Source: Cyanoderma ruficeps
Lineage: Eukaryota; Chordata; Aves; Passeriformes; Timaliidae
Assembly: GCA_008694505.1 (NCBI GenBank)
Contig: VZDJ01007749.1
Coordinates: 1,974,135-2,038,134 of the forward strand
Reading direction: 5' to 3'
Length of the DNA stretch: 64,000 bases
A program made the position numbers and the translations under genes. The notes beneath the pieces were generated by a model that had not been told where the DNA came from, searched no databases, and saw nothing but the letters and a program-made list of their open reading frames with translations. Positions 28,001-38,988 of this stretch are shown here, in pieces (position 1 is the stretch's first letter; each line of letters starts with the position of its first letter).

Positions 28001-28070
28001 GATGTGGGTTGTGCCACCACTGGCAGCCTTTGGACTCTGATGGATGTGGTTTGTGCCAACACTGCCAGCC
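28001..28070. repeat. Imperfect direct repeat, 28 nt, period 42
   Basis: 28001-28028 and 28043-28070 match at 25 of 28 positions. They begin GATGTGG and end CAGCC. This is probably a short local duplication. Confidence 0.8.
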
Positions 28071-28371
28071 GTTCTCCTGCCTATTCCCCACACAGGGTCT
28101 TTACTCAGCAGCAGGTCTTTGTCCCATTTTTAAACAGAGAATAGGAGAAATGACAAAGCAGAGATATCAGGAGGGTGATAAATGTGTTATGGTAACCAGA
28201 CTTTCCCTCCCTTGAGAACTTCCTAAACCAAACAAGAAGGAAAATATAGAAGAGTTTTGAATATAAAAATTCAGAGTTTCTGAGCACTGAACTTCTCGAT
28301 TCCCTTCAAAATTGCCATCTCAAAATAAAATCAAAGGTTTCACAATAATTCTTAGTATTCTGGGCTGTAAA

Positions 28372-28389
28372 ACACACACACACACACAA
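28372..28389. repeat. (AC)n microsatellite
   Basis: About eight to nine AC dinucleotides in a row. Confidence 0.85.
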
Positions 28390-28902
28390 GATATAAAACA
28401 TAATCACAAGGGGAAAACCTTGGCTAACTGGAAATGTCTTGCAGATTATTAGAAAATTAGCTGCATTTTATAAAAAGTTAAAATGATATGCAACATAGGT
28501 TACAGGGGAATTTTTTTAGTGATTTTTTACAAAAAGATATTATAAAGAAGAAATCAGATTATTTCAATTTTTAACAGTTTTAAATGTAACAATTTTAAAC
28601 CTCTGCTGGGAGTCTACTCACAGCCATTATGCTTTTTCATGGTGGTCTTCTCGTTATACTTCTGCAGTCCTGCACTCCTCTGCTTTTATCTCAGTGAGCA
28701 TCTGTTTCTATTATTTACAGTTTCTGTTTCTATGTCTTGCCAAAAGCATTAAAACCCCACTATATGTGCAAGTTTAAACCTTTCCATTTGAAATAGATTA
28801 TTCTTTTATAGTAAAATGTCTGCAAGGCTTAAATACACAAATTGAAATGCCACTTTTAGACAGAAGTGAAAGTCTTGAGCTTGTTTTGGCCAAGGGCTAG
28901 GT

Positions 28903-28943
28903 GGTTTTTTTGTTGGTTTTTTGGTGGCTTTTTTTTTTTTCCT
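28903..28943 (+). repeat. GT-rich/poly-T tract
   Basis: A short T-rich and GT-rich run (GGTTTTTTTG, GGTTTTTTGGTGG, then poly-T) of the same style as the longer tracts at 6.4, 16.5 and 54.5 kb. Confidence 0.7.
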
Positions 28944-31900
28944 GCATTGCTGACACAGAACAGATTTTTATCTCTTAAATACCATTTTCTGTCCATATGG
29001 ACACATTTGGTTCTTTCTGCTTGGCAAAATCTAGTCCAAATAATGACCTCCTTTTTGTTCCTGTTGGCTTGTGTGTAATTATGCTTGTCCCTAGGAGAAT
29101 AAGATGGTACAGCCTGGGCAGGTGAAGCAAGCGTGACAAAGCACCTGCATGTCCCAGGATTTTGGGACATAGGGGTTAACTCCAAAATCTTCATGTTTTG
29201 TGAAATAATGTGAAATCGACTTTTTTAAAATTTACAGTGCAGTGAAGTAAGTTTGTGTGCTGTTGATGGAGGTTGATGCTTAGTGCTTTGGATTTCTTAC
29301 AGTGTTTATGACTCTGGCCATGTAATAATGAGCATGACTTTATCTGTACCCTGCACTGCCCCTGAACAGTCTGCTAGAGCAGTCCAATTGCAGCAGATTT
29401 GGAGATCACAACTGAAGGCCAATACTCTATTTTCTCTTATCAACCACATAACCAAGAGCAGGATTTAACTCCAGAAGATTTTTCCAATTGTTTCAGGTAA
29501 CTTTTCATGTTGCAAATTGTCCACAAATAACTTATGGGAAAAATAGATTTTTCCAAAGCCTTTCACTGACTAGAATTAAATGCAAGGATATGAGCAATGA
29601 CCTTTTGACAGTTTGTCCTTACTCTGATCTCGGAACTTATGTGGTGATAAAACTTAATTAGGAGACTTACCACACAGTTAAAAAGTTCTTTCTTATTGAT
29701 GGCTTCTACCTGAATATGGGATGTTCATGGAGATACAGCCCAGTGGGAATTTAAAATGAGATCTGAGCTCAGCGTTTCCCATTTGCCGTTGTTCATTTAT
29801 ATAATGTATTGTTTCTGTCAAGAGACATTCTATATAGTACCTCTTCTCTAGCATGAAATGAAGAACATCCAGATTGCTACCTGGGCAAAAGTCAGTAGAA
29901 CACCCTCAGTAGCTGCTATCTCAGATCAAGCTAATTTTCAATGCAATAGGCTTGAAACATTCTCCGTTTTTCCAGTTGTTGAAAATCTATTGAATAAGAA
30001 ACTGCTTACAGTCAATTTCTGGTTAAATTTAAATAGAAAAGATAACTTTAAATGCTGTGACATTATGATTTAGAAACAGTTCAGAGTCCTTTCACCTTAG
30101 AGAACTACAAAATGTCGCTCTTGGGGTGATGTGGGGCATGGTACCATACTTGAAACAATTCATTCTTCTTCAATGGTTCCTATCAATTTTCCTGCCTGTT
30201 TTAGCAGCAGGCCTATAATATTAGCTCCTTTAATACTACACAGGTAGCACAAAGCATCTTTGTAAAACTCCAGATAACAAAGCATGACCTTTAATTGATC
30301 AGACAAGTCTTATGTTTTCTTATCTTGTTGCTTTTCATCTTCTCTTGCTTGTTTTTGTTATAATACACCAATCTCTCAAAATAAGCCATCCAGCTCTGCA
30401 CAAACTGAGACAGATACTGCATTATAGTGAGGAAGTAAGAGTCAGGAAGTGCACACTCTTCATTTAATTACTCATTAATCCATTGAAAAATAATCAAAAC
30501 CAAAACAGGGCAGAAGGTGGTTGATATGAAGGTTCAGCTCCCCCTGAGAGGTTAATGAGAGTTTGCAGCTAAATCCTGTAGAAAGTTGTAAAAATATTAT
30601 TTGCTTTGTTTAATACGCAAGCATGAAATAAGGAGCTTAGAGGTGAATACTAGATGTTTTGCTACAGTCTGTAGGATAAATGGATATATTAAAGGCAAAC
30701 CTAAGTTTTGCTTTTTTAGCAGAGTTATAAGCCCTTAGTGAGAGATTTTACTCTGCTATGAAGACTGCTATCAGTCATTCTGTGGGCAAATAATTTCTTT
30801 GGATACTTAATATTCGTTATAAGGAATTTGGGAATTCCTGTAGGGTGTAAAGGGTCATATTATATTATGATCATTTAGTATGAACTTGCCAGGCTTGATA
30901 CTTTAAAGTTTCGAGGAATTGTACTTCTTGGTGATTTCTCTCTTTATAGGTTAAATTTTCTCAAGAAGGTAAGGCATTGAAGAGCTGCACTTTTATTTGC
31001 TACAGGTTCTTTCTCTGACTTAAGAGTTTCTTTGCACTTTTATCTTCTCACTGAGTTGACGGTAAGGTTTGTTCAAAATATTCATATTATGCAACTTTGT
31101 GTGTACCTTCCCTCCAAGCACTGGAGGAAGCCCAAATAAGCCTTCTGGGTATGTAACTCCTCATAAAATATCTTCAAGACTGACCACTGCATGCTTCTGT
31201 GTCTCTCCCCACACACTGTCACAAGTAGCACTGACATCTTTCAGCAACAGAAAAGGGACGTACACCTTCCTCTGATCCACCCAGGGCTCACTCCCGGGTC
31301 AAACACTGGCTAGACAAGCTTGTAGGCACTCAGCAAAAATACAGGTCAGAGCAAGGTAAACTTGCACCTCTACCCCATGGAACCCAGTCTCAGGAATGTG
31401 TGCACAATAATGGAAATAGATTACACGAAGGAACTTTAGTATGGGCCATTACTGAGATGGTTATTTCATTCCCATGTCAGTCAGATTTCTTACTGCATCT
31501 GGAGGAATGATGTGGGTCTCTGTCTTCCTCTTGCAGATGTCAGGGGAGTCATGATTCAGAAAGAGCAGTATCAAGGTCATGATGAGCAAAACTAGGGAGA
31601 GAAGGTTGTTTATAAATGGAGATGGATCTTTGTTTCATCACTTTCTTATTTATTTCCCTAACAGATTACTGGGACTAACAATGTGAATTTGTATTCTGTT
31701 AAAGGGTTTGTTTCAAAGAAAATATTCTCTAGTCTAGGTTGCTCTTCACAGACTCACGATTTTCAACCTTCTTACTTATTCCCTTTCAAGGATGCTGCTA
31801 TTTCACATCAATAACTGACACCTTTATTTCAGAGTACAAAATAGAATTACACTCCAGCCCTGACAATATAATAAATCAGGAGGGATAAAATACATATTAG

Positions 31901-34394
31901 TGAAGTTCACATAGTTGGTTTGTCCCAGCTGACCTATAGATATAAAGGTATGATTAAAGTTTTTTTTGGACTGCTTCTTCTCAGTTGTGACACAAGATTT
32001 AACTCTGACTCAAAGATTTGACCTTTGCTGCTCTTCTCTGCTTACCTTGATTCTTTGGAATTATTGTTATTCCCTTGAAGCCTTTCTGCCAGTATGGAAT
32101 TAACACTCTGTTGTGACAAAATATTGTCTATTTGGCAGAAGAATGAAGCCATCTAGAATTCAATCAGGTTAGACAATGTCATGGTGCACATCCTGAGTGA
32201 ATCATTTCCACCCAGCTTTTTTAATCAAAGAAATCTTGGCCATATAACCTGGAAGAGTAATGCTGGATAGTCACATAGCTGTCTACAATTAAAGTTTAGG
32301 CACATTGGGGGTTTTTTTATGAATTACGATTGAAAGGATGCCTGCCAGAGCACTTAATCTTTCAGATGCATAACAGAATAAAATCTCAAAGCCACAGGTT
32401 TATTTAGAGTATGAAAAAATTTATTAACCTTCTTGGAAGTGTTTTTACTGAAGAAGTTCCTTGTAGTTCACCATATTGGCAAAAACAAGCATAAATAAAA
32501 GAAGGTAGAGAAACGTGAACTGAATACTCCTGAGGAAAAGAATCTGTGGTATTTATGATTTCTCCACTGGGGATTATAAGATGAGGGAGGTGCATAGTTT
32601 TACTGGGTCCATCCAAATTCGCTGTAGCTGAGTGTATGACCCAAACCAGCTGCTTGGGAAGAAGCAGTTATTGAAACTATGTGTGTTTTTCATTATGTAG
32701 TAAATAGGACTTTGTTGCTTTTAATGGAATTTCTGTTATTTTCAATTCTATGTATATTTTTTCATGTAGTTGTTATGTGTCTACTGGTTTCATCATTACT
32801 AAATCCATGTGTTCTCCTTGAAACTAAATCCAGATAAGTTCCACGCCATTTCCCCCTAGCCTTTCCATTTATATTATACACTAGAAGAATTTAAGCTAAC
32901 GTAATAGTGTCAAATTGAGATGTATTTCACAGTACACTTTTCCTCTGATGAGGAATGGGCTAATGTAATCAGCAATTATTTTTTGTGTGACCTTTACAAA
33001 TCAAATTGTTATTTCCTTGCTTTTCATTTGAATTTTGCTCCCAGTGGTGCAGGGCTGCTCCAGCTAGTATAAAACATAATTTATTGATAGAATCGCATTA
33101 TAATAGTCTCAAAATACATACATATTGTATGTTTTAATGAAATAATTCAAAGAAATGTGTAAGCTGGCCAAGATTAAATGTATGCTATTAATTCACAGAG
33201 GAGTTTCCAGGATCACCATAGAGATGTTCCAGAGCAGCTACAGAGCAGTGAGAGTGGACCTTGCCTAGGACAGACTCCGTGTTAGTCATGGAATTAGAGC
33301 AGAGTGTTGCAATAGCATTAAGGATCAGTCTGGTGGCTGCAGGGGGTTCTCTTACACATGTTCTTGATTGGTACCTACTGGGTGAATAAACAACACAGTT
33401 TAATGCCTTCCCAATATAGGCAGTTGTGAACACTTTGCAATAACTGCCCTGGTTCTTTGGGGGTCTAGAGAGCATTTGTTCATGAAAGGCATCCAGTGAG
33501 TAACCATGTGTGAAGTTGATGAGTGAATGATGATCTCTATCCATGAGACTTATTTCCATCATGTTAATGCATTCCTTATGCCCACAGACGTCTTCTGAAC
33601 AACTTAGCCTTTCTTATAAATCACATAGAAGAATTTCACCCACTCCCCCATTTAAAAAAAAATATAGATAAGCAAAAATAAAAAAAAAGGCACACAACAC
33701 TAACTAGAACTCATGATTCATTTACTCTAACTTAAGGAAACCTTTTAGAAATAGGATGTTCTCTCACTTATTCTGTGACTCAACTGATAAAGCCTCAATA
33801 AAAACTGTTGAAACATCTTATTGAAAAGCTAAATGTGTTAAAAGTAACTGACTGTCAAAAAATATAAATTATTAGTTCACTTGGTTAGGTATACATATAT
33901 TCACACACATTTTGATGGAAGATACAAATCCATAATAGAAACATGTAGAATCATACAATTAAGGGAGGGGGGGTTGTTGCTGTGTTGGTCACATTACATT
34001 TCTTATGGGTTTTTTTTCTGGTACTTCTCAAATTTCCATTTAGTCACAGGAAGTGTGCTGTAAGAAAAGGAGGGCAGGATGAAGAGAAGCAATTTTAAAG
34101 ATCATAACAGGAAGAAAAAATTAAATTTTTCTGTATTATCACATAAAGACAGTAGTTGTGTTGTGATGTGTTTGATTCTAAGTTTTCACTTTTGTGGAGA
34201 AGTACAAAAGGGAAAGTTTCAGTAAAATGTTTGATGTTCAGTTTCAATTCTGTTTTTTGGAAAATATATCTAAATGCTGAGAACAGGAAGAAATGTACAT
34301 AGAAACAAAATGTACAAATTTTATATATATGCACATACATTCATGTACTTTTTAATATGACATACACTTAGATGTTCACATAGTATATTTACTC

Positions 34395-34590
34395 AGAGAA
34401 GTTGTGGAATCACCTTCTGTGGTTGTCCAAAGAAGTTGTGGATGCCCCATCATTGGAAGGGCTCAAGGACAGGTCAAATGTGCTTTGAGCAACCTGATCT
34501 AGTGAAAGGTGTCTTTACTCATAGCAGGGGGGTGGGAATAGATGATCTTCAAATGTCCCTTCCAACCCAAACCATTTTATGATTCGATAT
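34395..34590 (+). mobile_element. CR1 LINE, 3' end fragment
   Basis: The segment matches the well-known 3' end of avian CR1. It has the GAAGTTGTGGATGCCCC-type block, then CAACCTGATCTAGTG, a run of G before GATGATCTTCAAA, and CCCTTCCAACCCAAACCATT, ending in the octamer-like TATGATTC. It is about 195 nt long, 5'-truncated as is usual for CR1, and has diverged from the consensus I remember, so it is an old insertion. Only one terminal octamer-like unit remains. It carries no coding part. Confidence 0.9.
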
Positions 34591-36178
34591 TGGAAAGGGA
34601 ACCAACAGGAAAAGGCCATCTCCTCAAAAGCAAATAGGTCAGCTTCTGGCATAGTGAATGATGTCCATGCTAAACCAAGTGAGAGATGCATGAAACATGG
34701 AGAATAGCAGTTCTCAGCACTGCAGAATAAATATCTGCATAAAACCACTATGGTTTCATTTGCAATTTTGGGGCACTATTGTACTGATTCTTCCCTGCAA
34801 ACCTGTCATGGCTTGTAATTTTACGACAAACTGGAACATTGATCTCCTGAATTTGGGTAAAATTTCTGTTTGACAAGAGTAGGATCCTTCTAGCTCAAGA
34901 ACATCTCTTTCTGACCACTATGTGGGCTTACTGCCGTGTGTGCTTACATTTGCACTGCAGATACAGGATTTGGTTTCTTGGTTGGTTTGTTGAGTTTTGA
35001 AGTCAAAGAAAATATGCATGTTGGAACCAATAAGATTGACTTTGTATTTGGACATGATTTATTAATGACAGCTTTCTACTCATTTTGCTCTTCTTATCTC
35101 TCAGATTCTTTAGTAATACAAACCAATACAATGAAAGAAAAAGATGTTGGTCTAAAACTCTGCTGCCACCAAAAGCCTATACACTGAAGGAAATATTTAG
35201 GTTTGCCATTCTGCTAAGTAGCTTTCTAAGTGGTATTTTGAGGGATCACAGCTATATCACCCAAACAGAAAAAAATGTAATTACAAATAAATATTAAAAA
35301 TGTTTTGCTAATTATTCCTCATCTGCTGTATTTCTGACTGTACCAGCCTTATTTTATCTCACTGTTTTAGTTAAACAACTCTGAGATCTCTGCACTGATT
35401 GAGAATAGATACAGTTGGCAAATATGACAAGTTTGTCCTTTGCATTGCTGGGTTCTGGTTAGTTCTGAATTTATGAAACCCCACCACAGATGACCTCTTG
35501 CTAAATTTTAAAGCACTTCCATATTTCAGAACCAGGCTACCTTTCAGCAAATCACTTTTGTCAAAGCCTTGGTGTTCCTTCAAGACATTGTCAAGGAGTC
35601 CTAAGAGAATGTGCAAACTGTGAATGCCCTGGTCTGTTCTGTACCATGTATTCAAGTCTCTGGATTTTATTTAAATGAAGCAAAGAAATGTGTATTTTTT
35701 TCTGCTTAGGAATAAGTTACAGCAGGACTATTATTAGACAGAAGAAGTAAGTGTGCCTTAGATGGTGATTAAGAGTTGTGTTCTTCTTCTTTAAATGACT
35801 AACCTGGAGTGAGAGGTTGGATGTCTTTTGAAAACTTAAACCTGTGTCACCTGAACATGTTTAACTAGCTAATAAGAAACATCAAAAAAGACAAAACCCT
35901 GAGGTCAACTATCATTTTTTTGTAAAGCCATTTGATGATGTTTAAATTTGTTTTTTGGGTCTGTCTATAACATAAGTTTAATAACCTAGCTCAAATGCAG
36001 ATTTCTAATTTTCAATTAACATAGGAATAATTTTGTTTGCTAAAATAAAATAAATGAATGAATGAAAAGTCTGAACCATGAAATGTCCTAGGTAGCACTT
36101 TTTAAAATTCCAAATTTCAAAAAATCATGTGGCAACTGTATAGCTCAAGCTTTAAGTATTAACTTTTAACCTTTGACC

Positions 36179-36220
36179 TTACAGATTTTAACCAATGAAA
36201 TGTCTCTTTAAACTTTAAAG
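36179..36220 (+). promoter_or_regulatory. NRXN1: Weak 3' splice site of the SS4 exon
   Basis: The acceptor AG at 36219-36220 is preceded by a poor, A-interrupted pyrimidine tract (TGTCTCTTTAAACTTTAAAG). A TTTTAAC branch-point-like string lies about 30 nt upstream, near 36187. A weak acceptor like this contrasts with the strong tract before exon A and is typical of a regulated cassette. The TTTAAA elements could also bind STAR-family proteins. Confidence 0.7.
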
Positions 36221-36310
36221 GAAACAATGATAACGAGCGCCTGGCGATTGCTAGACAGCGAATTCCATATCGACTTGGTCGAGTAGTTGATGAATGGCTA
36301 CTCGACAAAG
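36221..36310 (+). CDS. NRXN1: Neurexin-1 SS4 cassette exon (30 residues)
   Basis: This 90-nt exon completes the split Gly codon from exon A and encodes Asn-Asn-Asp-Asn-Glu-Arg onward to Trp-Leu-Leu-Asp-Lys, ending one base into the next Gly codon. Length, phase and peptide match neurexin alternatively spliced segment 4 (SS4), NRXN1 type ([19 protein letters not shown]). Inclusion or skipping keeps the frame. In the family, the insert sits beside the Ca2+/ligand rim of LNS6. Its presence weakens LRRTM binding, modulates neuroligin binding, and permits binding of cerebellin-GluD complexes. Here the donor is AAAG|GTAAAA, weaker than consensus, and the acceptor is weak too, as expected for a regulated exon. 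The exon is much richer in CpG than its surroundings. No stop or frame damage is seen. Confidence 0.98.
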
Positions 36311-36450
36311 GTAAAAAACATTGATTAAAACTTCAAATAAAAAAATAATTTGAACATAACCAAGTAGTGCTTCATTGTAACACTAATAAACATAAAAAAT
36401 AAATTTCAGTAAAACTAAATTAAAACAAATTTTAAAAAGTAAAATATAGA
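36311..36450 (+). promoter_or_regulatory. NRXN1: UAAA-rich splicing-control element downstream of SS4
   Basis: Between the donor and about 36445 there are eleven TAAA tetramers, several paired within 10-30 nt, plus an ACTAAT at 36382-36387. KHDRBS proteins (SAM68, SLM1, SLM2) bind paired UAAA/UUAA motifs, and published work shows that they promote skipping of the neurexin SS4 exon through AU-rich intron sequence near the exon. ACTAAT is also a fit to the QKI motif. The motif counts are seen directly; control by these proteins in this species is inferred. Confidence 0.7.
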
Positions 36451-37716
36451 GTAATATTTGCATACCTTGTATAATAATTTCTATACATTTCTAGAAGTAC
36501 CAGCTGTTTAATAATCTTACCCTGTTAACTTAAGGTTAAAGGGACTGTTAAATATAATCCACTAACTCAATCTATGAAGGTACTCATAGCAAACATTAAC
36601 CAAAAATTATAAATCATTCATAGATTATATTACATGTTCCAGCATCTAAATTATTAACTAAAAATATCTGTAGTTATGATATCTTCATTATGGTCCTGAA
36701 AAAAAAAATTGTTTAAACTGTAGGTATCTTAAATAGTGGGCAATATGAATTGCCAATCAAAATGAAGTCCCTTTAACGTTTGCAACCTTCTAAGGGGATT
36801 TTGGAACAAACACTAATTAAAACAGAACTTAAAGTTGTGTGCATGCTTTTTGTGAGCAGAAAATAAATAGTCACTAAAGTGACTATTCCATTTACTAAGA
36901 GTGGTACTGTTGCTGAGGATTTCTCTGTTTAATGGAAATGTGCCATGATTTCTCCATCGGTATGTGTATCATTTCTGAAGCCGCTTTTACATCTAAAATA
37001 TTTTATTTTAATTGATAGCCTTGCTGAAAGCCAATCAGACATCAATTTTTGAATCTGCCTCTGAGATACTCAGTGTGAACCATGTGTTTCTTTTCAGTGT
37101 GTATGTTGAAGGGAAATAAAACATTTAAATAAAAAAGAAAATATTTAATTAAAAATGTAAATATTCACTTATATAGAGACGCAACTGATTACCGCATAAA
37201 TTCTTTAAAATTCACTTGACCTAGTGACTTGATGGCATATATATAAACTTTGTGTGTATATACATATTTTGATATGTCTATACATACATAAACTCACTTG
37301 TACATAAAGCTATAGGCTCTATGCTGCATTACGTGGGAAAAAAAACTTTTAAATGTTGTCAGACTTGAAGAAAAAGTTATCTTAAGGCATTAGAAAACCT
37401 GGCATTCTTGAGACACACCAAAAGGTTAGCACCGCTTTCAGGTAAAAGGGAGAGGGGTATATCTTGTAGTGCCAAACACATTTGCAAATATATTTGATTG
37501 GCCTTTTAGCAAAAAACATATAAATCCCAAAACGTCGTAAATTAACAAAAATGCAAACGCTCTCAAAATTTATGCATTCCATGGACACCTCATTAAAAAG
37601 CAATGAATTATGAGTCAAATCCTTTTCTTATAGTTTATTGCTCTCATTTTTCACCCCATGACAATCTGTTATCACTCGTGTAGAGTACAGCGTTCACAGT
37701 CAACATTTTTGCATGT

Positions 37717-37736
37717 ATATAATATTATCTTCACAG
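37717..37736 (+). promoter_or_regulatory. NRXN1: 3' splice site of exon C
   Basis: TATAATATTATCTTCACAG leads to the AG at 37735-37736. The immediate tract is short and A-interrupted, but a T-rich block at 37705-37710 and a pyrimidine-rich stretch around 37635-37655 lie upstream. Confidence 0.8.
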
Positions 37737-38056
37737 GGCGTCAGCTCACAATCTTCAATAGCCAAGCAACCATAAAAATTGGAGGCAAGGAACGTGGCCA
37801 CCCTTTCCAAGGCCAGCTCTCTGGTCTTTACTACAATGGCTTGAAAGTTCTGAATATGGCAGCAGAAAATGATGCCAACATCGTGATAGAAGGAAATGTG
37901 AGACTTGTTGGTGAAGTGCCTTCCTCTATGACAACCGAGTCCACAGCCACCGCGATGCAGTCGGAGATGTCCACGTCAGTCATGGAAACGACCACCACCT
38001 TGGCCACGAGCACCGCCAGAAGAGGAAAGGCTCCGACCAAAGAACCCATTGGTCAG
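37737..38056 (+). CDS. NRXN1: Neurexin-1 exon C: end of LNS6 and start of stalk
   Basis: This 320-nt exon completes the split Gly codon and encodes 106 further residues, ending in phase 0 at Pro-Ile-Gly-Gln before the donor GTTAGT at 38057. It starts [10 protein letters not shown]. By Nrxn1-beta numbering these include Arg232, Leu234, Ile236 and Asn238 (codons at 37739, 37745, 37751 and 37757), residues known to contact neuroligin or Ca2+, and all are intact. The last strands of LNS6 follow ([20 protein letters not shown]). Then comes the Ser/Thr-rich stalk with [19 protein letters not shown], a probable O-glycosylated mucin-like spacer before the membrane segment. The transmembrane and PDZ-binding tail exons lie beyond the window. 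A few residues differ from the mammalian sequence as I remember it (Lys, Arg, His and Glu substitutions on the LNS6 surface), described as a finding. The frame continues open into the intron. Confidence 0.97.
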
Positions 38057-38260
38057 GTTAGTCGGCTTCCCCGCCTTTTCAAATATCTTCGCACCTCTGG
38101 ATGCAGCTTCCTTTGTCGCATTTCCGTGGCAGATGAAATTGTTCCTGTTAAAGAAATGCATGAGTTACAGTTGAATGTTCCGTACCATACACGGCTCATG
38201 GATGTGATGTTCATCAGCATTTTGAGGGAAAGTAAGGGCTTTGCTTTTCTTCTAAATTAG
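38057..38260 (+). other. NRXN1: Possible read-through extension of exon C (67 codons, then stop)
   Basis: If the donor at 38057 is not used, the frame continues for 67 codons, starting Val-Ser-Arg-Leu-Pro and ending at a TAG at 38258-38260. The first 150 nt hold about seven CpGs, more than nearby intron. The peptide has two Cys close together and no clear membrane segment, so the product would be a soluble neurexin ectodomain. A second donor-like GTAAGG lies at 38232, but using it would add 175 nt and shift the frame. Secreted neurexin-3 forms made by SS5 splicing are known; whether this extension is used is inference. Confidence 0.3.
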
Positions 38261-38915
38261 GCAAACTTACCAGTTCAGATTGTTCTGGTGCTGAGTTATA
38301 TTGCTCTTTCATCCATCTTCATAGTGGTACATATTTTTAAATACCCTTTCTTCCTTTGATGGCTTACATCGATTACTTTCAGTGTAGGAATGCAGGATGT
38401 CTGGAATTAGAGATAATGAAATGAAGTGTGGCTTTATCCATGAGATAGAGAAAAGAGACCCAGTTTTAAGAGAGAACAGGAAGGAGGTGTGAACACAAAA
38501 CGTTGCAAGAGGCTGGAAAAGAGGGAATTAGCACTTTCTCTAGTCCCACGATTGATCATCTTCACTGGCAGTACTCCTCATAAGAGGCAGTGGCAGCAGA
38601 GAGAATTAAAAGCACTCTGCACCATGGGAGACAGCCTCCAAGTCATGGTCTATAGTTTAGTGTTTGTTGAGATTACTTGCAATCCACGGATTTGGTGATA
38701 TATTTAGTTCCTTTCAGATTTTTTCAGGATCGCTGTATAATATTGGGGCAAAATTAACTATTGGGAAAGGGGAGGAGAAAAACAGATGAGTGAATTAAGT
38801 ACCTTCAACTTGTGTATACCCTGAGTAACAGCAGTCAGACATTGTGCTTTGAAAACCTAAAACTTATCAAGACATTCCTATGGTGGGGAAGATTCTTTCA
38901 TATTTATTCTTTCTT

Positions 38916-38988
38916 TAAAAAAAAAAAAAACAAACCAAAACAGACTAAAAAAACCAAAAAACCCTCAACCAAACCAAGAAAAAAAAGA
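38916..38988. repeat. A/C-rich low-complexity tract
   Basis: A14 followed by CAAACCAAAACA-type units and further A runs. On the minus strand this is the same GT-rich/poly-T sequence style as the tracts at 6.4, 16.5, 28.9 and 54.5 kb. Confidence 0.75.

Larger units (their letters stand above)
12075..36220 (+). other. NRXN1: 24.1-kb NRXN1 intron between exon A and the SS4 exon
   Basis: The intron runs from the consensus donor GTAAGG to the acceptor of the SS4 cassette. It is AT-rich and holds simple-sequence tracts, a perfect 157-bp inverted repeat (arms at 22.3 and 25.4 kb) with a TATA/CpG patch in its spacer, a 42-bp-period partial duplication at 28.0 kb and a CR1 3' end at 34.4 kb. I recognise no other exon on either strand. 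The longest open frames, such as the 124-codon minus-strand frame at 33188-33562, resemble no family I know. Confidence 0.85.
36311..37736 (+). other. NRXN1: 1.43-kb NRXN1 intron between SS4 and exon C
   Basis: A short, very AT-rich intron with no repeat element that I recognise. Besides the UAAA cluster it carries ACTAAC at 36561-36566 and two TGCATG Rbfox-type motifs at 36840-36845 and 37710-37715, the second only 21 nt before exon C. The many short AT motifs suggest splicing regulation, but no motif was tested for conservation. Confidence 0.85.

Noticed and set aside
27747..28091. Minus-strand frame with a repeated Trp/His/Pro motif, as if a small repeat protein
   Set aside because: The repeat comes from a 42-bp-period DNA duplication of two units only. 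No other coding evidence.
33188..33562. 124-codon minus-strand open frame
   Set aside because: No recognisable domain, no splice context or promoter, and AT-rich surroundings. A chance frame is likely.
38232..38237. GTAAGG as an alternative donor for a longer exon C
   Set aside because: It would add 175 nt, which shifts the frame into the next exon. Kept only as a note under the read-through entry.
37658..38260. A 200-codon open frame that could be read as one intact gene
   Set aside because: Its start lies in intron. Only 37737-38056 matches neurexin-1, bounded by splice sites. The upstream 26 codons are chance, and the downstream part is treated as a separate possible extension.
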